Source of the DNA: Trichoplusia ni
Taxonomy: Eukaryota; Arthropoda; Insecta; Lepidoptera; Noctuidae
Reading direction: 5' to 3'
Length of the DNA stretch: 64,000 bases
Assembly (NCBI RefSeq): GCF_003590095.1
Contig: NC_039492.1
Coordinates: 1,364,001 to 1,428,000, forward strand
Of the stretch, positions 49,493 to 60,595 are shown piece after piece. The notes beneath the pieces were generated by a model that did no database searches, was not told the DNA's origin, and saw nothing but the letters and a program-made list of their open reading frames with translations. A program made the translations under genes and the position numbers. Every line of letters starts with the position of its first letter. Position 1 is the first letter of the stretch.

Positions 49493-52400
49493 TCACTTGG
49501 TGAACACGCGCCACATGGAGGCCAGCGACGCGGCCGCTGACGTCACCAGCGACTGCGCGGGCGGCGCGGGAGGAGGGGTGCAACTCAACTCCTCTATCTA
49601 GATAGAACCAACATTATAATATCAGGCGATGTTGTAGCAAGCACATGAACTTTTAGATATCAAAAAATATTATACCAAAATTGGAATGTCTGAATAATTT
49701 AGGTTATGCAATATAAGGGGATAAAATTCATCAGCAATAGACTGGATTCAGCATTAGCATTATCTGTCTGTTTTTTGGTGGAGGAAGTGGGTAGGAACCC
49801 CAATGGGGGAGGTGTGGGTGGGTAGTGTCAGACTCACTATTTAAAAGAACCCACTAATACAGTTGGATTCCGCAGGACTAGGCTAGTAAAGTAACAAGTA
49901 CGTATGTTGTTACCTCCATGGTCTCTGGCCAGGTGAGATGTTCGGGCGGCTCTGTGTCGTCCGCGTCCAGGTCGCCCAGCGCCGCGATGGCCTCCGCCCA
50001 CACGCCGCGCACGCCCGCCTCGTAACTACTCATCCACGACTCCACCCTGGTACACACCATTAGGCTATATTAATCGTTCTTGTTTTAACACTTAAAAAAG
50101 GATATAATGTAAGAACTTTAAAGTTTGCACGGATAGCTAAGACCAGGCCAAACTCACTGTGCGTTAAGTGTCGTGGGTGCGATTTTTGCGAAGGTAGCAT
50201 TTATGTGATAGTTCTAGGTTTTTTGTGAATGCGACTGGATTTTTTTGGAAACTCTTGCGACACAAGGATTTAATTCGTTTTTTTAAATAGATTTTAAGGT
50301 AAATCTTGAAAATATTTTGGCAACATTGGTTCTCGAGGGATAAATTGAATGGACTGTAAACCATCTCCAAGATACACACCACACGATAATCGGTTTAGAC
50401 ATTGTGAAGTGATGCAAATGCCATAACATTTGGCAACAGCTATCCTTTTTTTCAAAATGACTCCCGCGCTATGGAATTTCACAAACATACAATTCAAATG
50501 CATCCCGATTCAGAACAAAAACCCGCGACACGTCACGCAAAGTGGGTTTGGCGTGATGACCTCAACCACTCGGCTATACGTGCAGTCATTGCGGTGTTGG
50601 CAATAAGTAAACAGTGTTAGTGTGGTATGGGGTATGAGTGCGTAGTGTCCCTACCTGCCGAGCATGGGGTCGTCGGTGGCGGCGGCCACGACGAGCGTGT
50701 GCAGCGCGGCGAGCGCGTGCGGCGGCGCGGCGCCGGGCGGGGGCAGCGCCGCGCGCGCCGCCAGCGCCGCCGCCGCCGCCGCCAGCCGCCGCGCGCGCCA
50801 CGACACGCCGCTCTCCGACACGCGCCAGTTGCAGTACTCACTGACCGACACCACAACCACGTCTTAGCTTTATTTGTTTATCAAATCATACATAAAAAAA
50901 AGAAGAATTCTTCAATTAAAAACAGTTTGTTGGCGATATTAGCCCTCTTATCGCCAATAACCTAAGAGCCAACCAGTTAAGGAACCATTTATGGAATTTA
51001 GGCTACAAAGTAGCATTTTTTGTAGCACAAACCTATGACAATTGAGCGAATAAAATTTAAGTATAAGCGAATATGGTGGTCATTCGTTAGATAGTTTTTG
51101 TTGCAGATGCACAGAGGAATAATGTATTTTAATGTTTTATCATAACCAATATTATAGAAATGCATTTCTAAATGTCCCAAATAGTTATGATCTCATAGAC
51201 AACCTATCAGAACGATGACCCTCTCAGCCCGTATAACAGTATTAATACTATTAAATTAATAAATAACTAGCTGTTGCCCGCGACTTCGTCCGCGTGGTTA
51301 GAAGATATAAGTTATAATTTATACCTGCCTTCTATCTATCTTGTAGGATTCAGTCAGCGTTTGCAATGTAAGCGCAAAAAATGTGTTTTTTACGACCTCA
51401 CATTAGAAACCTCAAAAATTGTAGCCTATGTGTTATTCTGATGTATAAGCTATATTGTGGTAAGGTTTTATTCAAATCCATTCAGTAGTTTTTACGTGAA
51501 AGAGTAACAAACATCCATACTTACAAACTTTCGCCTTTATAATAGTAGTAGGATACGCAACAGAGTTAGTAGTATCCGTTCATTGCAAGGGGAATAAAAT
51601 GACTTATGCTATTGAGTATCAATGCGTTCTGTATTTTAACTCAGGATAAGCCTAATAAAAGTAGGTAATGCGTTTTTTTTTGCGCATATTGAATTTATTA
51701 CCGATTCAGAATTATTATCTCTTACCGATTTAGAAAATAATGTCTGGTAGTTAAAAAAAAAACCCTGTTGACCACTATTAATTTATAATGATAACAGCAA
51801 TACATGCATGATTATTATGCGAAGCAAACAAAATTACAACAAAGGTAAAAATTCCCTGAATGGTATGCATACAAGGAAAATCCATAATAACGCGATACTC
51901 GTATAATCATCGATGTAATAATCTTATTGACATTCGGTTATCATTACTGACCTTATATGACTACTGTTTCAACCTAATTTCAGATAATTTACTTTTTAGT
52001 TACTTTAATTGATATTTGAAATATTTAACATCAATTTTGTACGGCGTATGGACGTTAAAACAAAATTTGCATTATTAAACTTAGTTTTGAAATAATTTTA
52101 ATAAAAAAAGATACTAATAATATCAAAAAAGCAATAGAAAATACAAAAAGGAAGATAGTGATGAAATAGTGCCTCCAGAGAGATTTGAACTCTCGACCCC
52201 TGGTTTACAAGACCAGTGCTCTAACCCCTGAGCTATGGAGGCTACCCGATAGCTAGCCAATATTTTGCGTTTACTTATTACAAAACAAAATCCATGAACC
52301 TTCTTATGATTAAACTACAGAGATTTTACTATTTCTCGTATATTGCCAAAAGTTAGCAAAAAGCGTCAGTAATATTTAAATAGATTAAAAAATATGCATT

Positions 52401-55400
52401 TGGAGTACGTGAAAATGTAAACACTATGTGAAATAGTTCACAAATTTTTGAATTCATGTAATACCTAATTAGAGGAGTGAGGCACTTCCTTTTTCACTAT
52501 TATCAAGGGGTGGGTGTATATCTAAACAATTATAACAATCTGTTCACTTTGTTTTACGTCTTATTGTTGGCCTAGAACCTTGTTTTCAGAAACGCGTAGC
52601 AGCATACAGACTAAATGATACGAAATGAGTTCTGGGCACCTTGGAGTTTTAATAAAATTAATTGAAAAAATAAATTCTACTCCTAAAATCAGAAAGGGTG
52701 GTATGGTAGAGACAGAGAATGCAAGTATTAATACATACAGGTATGAAACTATGATAATCAGGTCATCGTTATTTTTAAATAACTATTTATCTCTGCTACT
52801 CTCCTACGTGATTGGCACCGGCAAGGCAGCATGAGATTCATGGGCAACATTTTGCAATGTGTTCTTGCACATGGGTGTCAGTACAACATAGTACATTGTT
52901 CATTTTAAATGCTAGGGCCACACTAACGGGAAATGCCATTTATTATCGCTATTAAGGACGTTAATCGTAATTGTAGTGACCAATAAACGCGATAATTTGA
53001 CAACGACGTTAACATTTTGCCGTTTAGCGTTAGGCGATAGCTCAAGTATCACATTTCTACATTGTCTCGGGTCTGGGTGTTCCTGATACCTTCGTAGTAT
53101 CTGAATTCTACAACACAAGTGCTTTAGCAACTTACTTTGGGTTCAGAACAATGTATGTGATGTTGTCCGAATTTATTTATTTATTGACGTTAGTTAGTGT
53201 GGCCTCAGCAAGAGGAGTATGAGAGAGTGATGTATGAGTGCGTGTACTGACTTGAGTGAGATGGTGTGCGGCAGACGCGCGTCCAGCGCCCAGGCGAGCA
53301 GCGCCAGCAGCTGCGCGCACAGCGCCAGCGCCGCCACCACGCGCGCGCCGCCGCCCAGCGCGCCCCCGCACCCGCACTCCTTGTTCTGACGCACTGACGG
53401 ACAACGTACAGAGACTTTATATACTGTATGTATAATATACTTATTTAAAACAATGGCACAACTTCTTGTGATCCGACATTAACATAAAATAGCGTGCGAA
53501 TAGTGTTGTTTGCATGTCGAAAAAACACCCAAACATTTTTGGTTAGTTTGTTTTTATTAACTAAGCGCAGACAACATAATCAAACCGAAATACCCTTTAA
53601 AAATATGGTATCAGAGATACCTACGTAGATTATAAGGACATCATATTCAACTGTAACACCTACATTGTACTATATTCTAACAAATAAAATATACCATTGT
53701 CAAAACGCACTCATTAACAGTACGGTCTTATCACATTAATTCACAATGTAGTCTGTTCCTATATTACCTGTATCAATGTATAGATGTTATAATATAACTT
53801 ACACCAGGCCTGGACAGGCGAACAGTCCCCGTCGGTGCTAATCCAGGGCGCCACGATGTGCAGCTGCGGCCGCTGAGGTGGCTCCTCCGCAGTGTCTTCG
53901 CCTATAAACTCCATGTCTTCAATACTCTCACTAAAAACAAAAAAAATGTTCGGTAAAATTTTGACTGCACGTATAGCCGAGTGGTTGAGGTTATCACGTC
54001 AGACCCACGCATCTGCAGGAAGAATTTGTGTTATCCATGAAAGCTTGTCCAAAGTCTGGGTGTCTTTGTGCATGTAATCTATGTATACTAATATATAAAG
54101 CTGAAAGGTTTGTTTGTTTGAACGCGCTATTCTCAGGAACTACTGGTCCAAATTGAAAAATCTTTTTGTGTTGAATAGACCATTCATAGAGGAAGGCTTT
54201 AGGATATAAACCATCATGTTGCGACTAATATGAGCGAAGATAGGTACAATGGAAAATGTGAAAAAACAGGGCAGGTATAAATCATAACATATATCTTCTA
54301 CCCACGGGGACGAAGTCGCGGGCAACAGTTAGTTTGTATATAAGATTATTATTAATAAAAATATTTTAGTTTTTTTTTTCTCTTTAAAATAGAAGAAGGA
54401 ACATGAAGTTATATGCGCTTGACGGAAGTTAAAGCTTTAGAAGTCTTTTGTAAAGGAAGATAAATTGCTTGTAACATAAGAATAAATGATAAATATTTTT
54501 TGGTGTAGCATAATTAAAATTGGGTGAACAATAAGGAAAAAGTTATCATACATAGTTTTATTAAAAACTGTTTGTATTATTAACGCAACAAGATTCCCAG
54601 CACCCTGGTTTCTCAAATCTGAACCACCTACTTGCCACTTTTAATCTCATACAACCCAAAGCTATTAGTTTTAATGTACATACTTAAATATAAGATCATG
54701 TTAGTTAAAACATATTTGTAGTACTGTTATCAGACTATTATCACTGGTTTATATCTTAAAACATTAACATTACAATGTCCTACTTTGATAAAATATAGAT
54801 AGTGATTCTTTGGTAATGATTTGTTCACTTTGAGTTCAACTAGAGAGTAATTTAGGATTTAATATATGTTTGACAATTATTTAGTGGACTCTCTTATTTT
54901 TTTCTTTGATGTATGAGAAAGTATAGGATAATGCATCTGTTTCATTTGAACCAAGGCCTCAAAGATTTTATTAATTAATTAGTTATCATATTGCAAAATG
55001 AGAGTGTGATGAACTCACCTAGTGTCATAACTCATATAGACTGGGAATATATATTTAGTGAGCTGTCTTATCCGTGACCGCCGTAATGCTGCCAAAGATT
55101 CTGCTTGTTCATTATACATACTGACTTTGTTCTCTAACTCCATCCGCTGCTGCTGTGAGTGCTTGCCAAGACTAGACACACGCTTTTGATACCTCGGTAA
55201 TTTTAGTATTAATTCGTTATTGTTATTTTTTAGTTCTATGAGCTGTTTTCGTTTTTCTTCAATGTTAGATCGTCTCTGTTCAATGGCTAATCGTAGCAAA
55301 TCCAGATTGTCTCTCGATTGCTTTGCTTCTGTCAGCAATGTGTCCTTTTTTAGTTTTGAAGATAAGAGCTTTTCACATCTGTCTAACACATGTTTGCGGT

Positions 55401-56141
55401 TCACTTTCATTCTGAGTAGTTTTGCTTGTTTTTCTGCGTATCTGAAATATTATGGAAGAAGTTTGTTATAAGTATATTGATTAACATTTTAAGAAAACTA
55501 TTCAGCAGTAAAAGTTAAAAAGTAAGCTTTGAGAGTTTTTCAATTTGAACTGTACAATTAATAAAGAACCTAATTTTCAAAGACATTAGGATGAGTTTAT
55601 GAAATCACAAAGATGACAATACAATAAATAGAATGCTCATAACATTTACCTTCCCAGGCTCAAGGTTATGTAAGTTTGTAAACATTCCCATAATGTTAGT
55701 GCCTCAGTTATGAACTGCACCAAATTAATTAAGGGAAATGCATTAGCCTCTACTTATCTCAATGCAGGCGATCTAAACAAACACCACTTCCGCATTGTTT
55801 ACATAAATTCGACGCATATGGTGACTCAAATCAAACGGAAGGCGCAATAAGCCATCACTCAACAACCAGCTCATTCGTCCACTGTTTAGCTTAACATAGT
55901 CCGACAAATTTAAATTTAGGAGTTCATTGATACTGCTGCGTAATTGAGGTGAGAGAACGCACCTGTCTGCGTAAGGCATCGAAGAATGCACGAAATTGCC
56001 CGCCCTGATGCAATCCGGACAGTAAAAGTTTCTTTTCACGGTGTAACATAGGAGGCACTTCTTGTAATGACCATCACTCTCCGTCGACGAGACTTTAAAA
56101 TCTCGAGGCGCTTCATTTTCATTTAAATAACTCGATGCCAT
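49493..56141 (-). CDS. Atg14: ATG14 (Barkor), autophagy-specific subunit of the class III PI3-kinase complex, 431 aa
   Basis: Seven minus-strand exons: 56141-55963, 55441-55019, 53930-53803, 53393-53252, 50840-50655, 50046-49914 and 49597-49493. The phases close to 432 codons including TGA. The N-terminus has C29-x2-C-x8-C-x2-C44 (CLLCYTVKRNFYCPDC), the ATG14 cysteine repeat needed for ER targeting. Residues about 60-180 are a coiled coil (for example LELKNN-like heptads), which in this family binds Beclin 1/Vps34. Then come LRRSRIRQLTKYIFPV, APWIS and LDARLPHTISLNEYC, all ATG14 hallmarks. The C-terminus VTSAAASLASMWRVFTK is the end of the BATS domain, the amphipathic helix that senses curved autophagosomal membrane. 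Exon 5 encodes an Ala/Pro-rich GC stretch. An in-frame upstream ATG at 56228 is possible but adds non-conserved residues, so 56141 is preferred. Confidence 0.92.
50135..50280 (+). mobile_element. tRNA-derived SINE scrap in ATG14 intron
   Basis: 'aggccaaactcactgtgcg' and 'tgtcgtgggtgcgattttt' correspond to the tRNA-like head. 'ttttgtgaatgcgactgga' and 'gcgacacaaggatttaattc' match the body end shared with 2,050 and 58,019. Confidence 0.55.
50465..50590 (-). mobile_element. tRNA-derived SINE copy in ATG14 intron
   Basis: On the minus strand it reads 'gactgcacgtatagccgagt' and 'ggttgaggtcatcacgcc', then 'gacgtgtcgcgggttttt'. It is a good match to the 53,961 and 58,019 copies and lies 65 bp from ATG14 exon 5. 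Confidence 0.7.
51269..51553 (+). repeat. Lepidopteran interspersed repeat copy in ATG14 intron
   Basis: It starts 'ctagctgttgcccgcgactt' and ends 'cctttataatagtagtagga'. Both ends agree with the family at 53, 22,741 and 54,085, but the middle differs from the 22,741/54,085 pair, indicating another subfamily. Confidence 0.75.
52171..52242 (-). tRNA. tRNA-Thr (anticodon TGT)
   Basis: The 72-nt minus-strand sequence folds into a full cloverleaf. The acceptor stem GCCTCCA pairs with TGGAGGC, the D stem GCTC with GAGC, the anticodon stem CTGGT with ACCAG around the loop CTTGTAA, and the T stem GAGAG with CTCTC around TTCAAAT. The anticodon TGT reads ACA, threonine. Box A (TAGCTCAGGGGTTAGAGC) and box B (GAGTTCAAATCTC) are intact. 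A run of T (minus strand, about 52,150-52,146) can stop RNA polymerase III. No intron and no encoded CCA. It lies in the ATG14 intron between exons 4 and 5, on the same strand as ATG14. Confidence 0.96.
53961..54085 (+). mobile_element. tRNA-derived SINE copy in ATG14 intron 2
   Basis: It reads 'tgactgcacgtatagccgag' and 'tggttgaggttatcacgtca', then 'gtctgggtgtctttgtgcat'. It directly abuts the repeat at 54,085, forming a composite of two insertions only about 30 bp upstream of ATG14 exon 3. Confidence 0.7.
54085..54335 (-). repeat. Lepidopteran interspersed repeat, full copy
   Basis: The minus strand reads 'actaactgttgcccgcgact' to 'gctttatatattagtataca'. Its body is nearly collinear with 22,741-22,982, so the two copies belong to one subfamily and are probably young. 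Confidence 0.8.
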
Positions 56142-56374
56142 CGCGTACACAACACTTTTCTGGTATTTATTTGTAATGTTGAAACACAAAAACTTGTCAT
56201 TTGTCAATGTCAGCTGGTAAATGACCACAGACTCAATATATTTAAACGTTTCGTACTATCAATAAAATAAGGTAAAATATGAAACCAATGCGTTTTGTTT
56301 TTCAGTTAACCAGAGGCGCTTAATAGAAGTACGATATAAAAATGATATTGGTAAGTAGGCAATGAAAATTGATG

Positions 56375-57360
56375 ATGGATACAGGATGAAGGATGATGGA
56401 TGATGGATGCAGGATGATGGATGCTGAATGATCGATGCAGGATGATGGATGCAGGATCGTGGATGATGGATGATGGATGCAGGATGATGGATGCAGGATC
56501 GTGGATGATGGATGATGGAGGCTGGATGATGGATGCGGGATGATGGATGCGGGATGATGGATGCGGGATGATGGATGCAGGATCATGGATGATGGATGAT
56601 GGATGCAGGATGACGGAGGTCGGATGATGGATGCTGGATGATGGATGCAGGATGATGGATGCGGGATGATGGATGCAGGATCGTGGATGATGGATGATGG
56701 ATGCAGGATCGTGGATGATGGAGGCTGGATGATGGATACGGGATGATGGATGCGGGATGATGGATGCGGGATGATGGATGCAGGATCATGGATGATGGAT
56801 GATGGATGCAGGATGACGGAGGCCGGATGATGGATGCTGGATGATGGATGCAGGATGATGGATGCGGGATGATGGATGCAGGATCGTGGATGATGGATGA
56901 TGGATGCTGGATGATGGATGCAGGATGATGGATGCGGGATGATGGATGCAGGATCGTGGATGCGGGATGATGGATGCGGGATGATGGATGCAGGATCATG
57001 GATGATGGATGATGGATGCAGGATGACGGATGATGGATGATGGATGCAGGATGATGGATGCAGGATGATGAATGCAGGATCAAGGATGATGGATGATGGA
57101 GGCTGGATGATGGATGCGGGATGATGGATGCGTGATGATCGATGCGGGATGATGGATGCAGGATCGTGGATGATGGATGATGGATGCAGGATGATGGATG
57201 CAGGGTGATGGATGCGGGATGATGGATGCGGGATGATGGATGCGGGATGATGGATGCGGGATGATGGATGCGGGATGATGGATGATGGATGATGGATGCA
57301 GGATGACGGAGGCTGGATCATGGATGATGGGTGATGGATGCAGGATGACGGATGCAGAAT
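56375..57360. repeat. Hierarchical minisatellite, 7/14-bp unit
   Basis: About 980 bp of tandem repeats derive from a 7-mer of the type GGATGNN, mostly paired as 14-mers such as 'atgatggatgcggg' and 'atgatggatgcagg'. Variants (gatcatgg, gatcgtgg, gatgacgg) recur in blocks spaced about 203-210 bp (landmarks at 56581, 56784, 56994), so there is a higher-order period. The minus strand lacks stop codons, so long ORFs of Ile/His/Pro/Ser repeats (374 codons at 56320-57444) appear. They are not genes. The array begins about 235 bp upstream of the ATG14 start. Confidence 0.95.
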
Positions 57361-58018
57361 GTTGTATGTAACGTAGTTGAGAAATAAAAGATTATTCAAA
57401 ATATTGTTTTCATGACTGTGTTGGCGGAAAAGACAGTAAAACAATTAAAAGTAAACAAAGTCTTCATTTAACAATATCAATTTAGTTAGGTACCAAAAAC
57501 ACGTATAAATATGAAATGGTTAACGGGTATCTAATTCAACTGATTAAGTAAATTAACTGAACCTTCTCTTATTCGGAACAAGTACCTACATACATCTCTA
57601 TATCCAAAGTAAACGGCAAAAGGGTCATTGCGAATCAAGCAGATTGGATTACAGTATGTCGACTGTGGAGTAACGAGCTGCCATTTCGATTTTATTTAGG
57701 CGGGAAAAATGTCACCGTTACACCCTTGGTCAGAATTCTCGAAACAAGGATACGGGCTAACTTAGCGACCACCTATTAAGAAATAATTAATTTATTTTAA
57801 GTCATGCCATCTGTTTAGTGTATATAGCTACTTATTTAGATTGTTTCATGTATTCTATAGTATCAGGGGAGCTGTGCTCACGTTTGCAATGCAATGCAAT
57901 TTATGTCCGTCGAAGTGTGGATGTGGATACCCTCGCATCGTCGTCTGCAGCCGCGCTTATAGATTATCGTCTAAGGGTGGATGGAATTGAGATATATTAG
58001 CAATAAAGAGTAGAAACA

Positions 58019-58205
58019 AACGGATAGCCGAGTGGTTGAGGTCATCACGCCAAACCCACCGTGCGCGACGTGACGCGGATTCGATCCCCGTTTAGAACAA
58101 GCGTTAGTGTGATTCACGAATGTTTGTTTGCTCTGAGTCTGGGTGTCTTCGTGCATGTGAATTATAAGTTTGTGAAAACCCCGCGACAGAATGATTTAAT
58201 TCAAT
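58019..58205 (+). mobile_element. tRNA-derived SINE, best-preserved copy
   Basis: Box A side 'atagccgagtggttgaggtc', then 'atcacgccaaacccaccg', box B side 'gcggattcgatccccg', and a body ending 'gtgtcttcgtgcatgtgaat' and 'aaccccgcgacagaatgatt'. It serves as the reference for the other copies in this window. Confidence 0.8.
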
Positions 58206-59959
58206 GATTGTTGCAGGAATAATTAAAAAAAACTTTTGGTTTTTAGAGTACCTATCTGTATCGGTTTTGAAATGTATTTAAAGTTACATAACATACCAAG
58301 CCTCATTAAACATATGTAACCTTTTTTGCATATGATCGGGCAAATTATTAATTCCATCAGCGAAGGCTCGCAATCACAAGCCGACGAATGTAACATTATA
58401 TTATAGACGGCAATATTTTACCCCGTGTCTTTTTTGCGGACCAACCCTAAAGCAATTTACGTAACTCTGTCATGAATGATTATTTTGTTTTCTGATTTTT
58501 GAATTGGGTTAATTTTATTTGAGTGCGCTGTTTTTTTGTTAATTTTGAAATGTAATTTGTTTCGTGGATATGTGAGACTGTTTTTTTGTTGTTTCTGTTG
58601 TTTATGTTTGAGGTTGTTAAATGAGAATTCAAATGATTTGTGGTATTCGGCGTTAGAGTTTTGGTTTTAGTTTACCACAAAATAAATTTACTTGCACTGT
58701 TTTGTTTTTCTCTTGGCATGACTTGGTTTTCTTATAGTAGGTATATAGGTAGTTGGATACATACTGAACCAAGAGTATTATAAAGTATTTTAGATATTTA
58801 TAAAGTCGTTCGTAATACTTAAGGGAAAGCATTCTCAAGTCTTTGTATAAGTATACTAACAACTAACAGTTACATTGAGAGGCTTAACTTTATAAAAACA
58901 TAAATGAGATAATTTCAAAAGAATTGCTTAGAGAAGTTTGGATTTCCTTTGTATTTTAAAAAGGGCGTATAATGGATGGACCAGTTATTAATCGACAGGG
59001 TATGCCTATACAGCTACAAATCCGTGCTAACTGCTATCTAAATAACGAGGAACCGTTCCTTTGAATTCACTAATTAAAAGTATTAGACGAAAGAAAAATG
59101 CCATTCAACCTTACCGTGGTCAGTGTAATTACTGTTCGCTACAAAGGTTTCGGAACGCACGCCGGCCTGATTTCCCTCGGGCGCGGGACGTGGTTTCCGA
59201 ACGTTGTTTGCGCGCCGAATGAAGACGTTTGTACTCTGTGGTTTTCATTAAGCGGGAAATCTTGTTTCGTTTTACTGTTAACAAGTTCGGAATTGAGGTT
59301 ATGGTTTATTTAAGAATTATTTAATTTTATCGCTGTTCGATTTGATTTTATTTTATGAGTTTAAATTGGTTTTCTGAAATTAAGTGGTCTTCATTATTTG
59401 CCTCGCTGCTCCTTTTGGATTTTCCTGTTCTACGGATCTGATTTTATTATATGTGTGATCTAGCTCCTTACGCTTGTTAACACATGCACATGCAGCTAAC
59501 TGAATGTAAAAAAACCCGTATGATCGGTATTTTTTTAGAGTAGGTTAAGTTTGTTCCAGATTACTAATTACTACAACTTTTCTCAAACCACAAAAAATGT
59601 TATAGAAATTATTTCGTGTTATTGAAAATCTTGGGAGTAGTGTATTGTTCCACATGCTCATAGCCCGGTATATATCTTGTCAACAGTTCCACAATATCAG
59701 CTCAACTCGTGGGAAATCTATCGGAGCTTTCAGTCGCCGTCATGAATAAATTAGCAACAGTTCGATTCCTTCGCAGGCCCATCGCATGCCTGGAATAGGT
59801 TAGGTAGTAATGTTCAATGTATTGGAACTGTAAGACTAGATCTTAAGTTCAGACAAAATCTGTTTTAGAAGAATGGGTAGTGCAGCGCATATCAGCCATT
59901 AGAACTGTGTGGACGTACTAAGGATTCATTGTAAACGATTTTGATTTTAAATTAATAAT

Positions 59960-60595
59960 CGTGTTTTTAAAGGGTTCCATACAAAAGGGTAAAAACGGAT
60001 CCATAACGAAATATTATTAAGACCCCGCTGTCGTTGTATCTTATGAAATAGGCAGTTGGAATGTACATAGATCATGTATTTTTATTGTCGCTATAACAAC
60101 AACAGTTACGGTCATAAATATAATCATTAACCAATTGAAACTAAGTTCCCCGAGATTTTTATAGTTTGTGATCACTCTCATGTTGCTTTGTCAAGAATTT
60201 TGTTACTATGTGCTTCTAGTTAACATAGCAGTTCAATGGGTATGGGACAAGAGACACGAGGACGTCGTGGTCTGCAGCCCAGGGGAAATCTCCAAGATGT
60301 ATGGCCCTCCATCCGTCACGCGGCCGACGTACCGTTAAATACAAATTATAAGTTATGAACAGTTGACATAGCGTCACCAATAATTTAGAATAATTACTAG
60401 AAGTAGTCAACACTCCACCGTTTGAAAGGGTAGGATGACAAATAAATTTATAGATACAAAGAAAAATAACTATGAAAATTTCAGCTGGTTATCATGTTTC
60501 ATGAGATGCAAAAAAGTAAAAACTAACGGTCAGACTGACGGACAGCGGGGTATTAGGGGTTCCGTTTTTACATTTTGGATATGATAACCTAAAAA
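59960..60595. repeat. Inverted pair of one lepidopteran repeat family
   Basis: The plus copy (about 59,965-60,120) reads 'aaagggttccatacaaaagg' and 'aagaccccgctgtcgttgta', then 'ttgtcgctataacaacaaca'. The minus copy (about 60,430-60,595) reads, reversed, 'aaaacggaacccctaatacc' and 'ccgctgtccgtcagtctg'. I recognise the family as widespread in Lepidoptera but cannot name its class. About 300 bp lie between the arms. Confidence 0.7.

Noticed and set aside
56141..56228. Longer ATG14 start at 56,228
   Set aside because: It adds residues with no resemblance to the family; the ATG at 56,141 gives a normal length up to the Cys repeat.
56320..57444. Minus ORF of 374 codons, rich in His, Pro, Ser and Ile
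   Set aside because: It is translation of the 7/14-bp minisatellite; overlapping frames are open too, and there is no start context or non-repeat domain.
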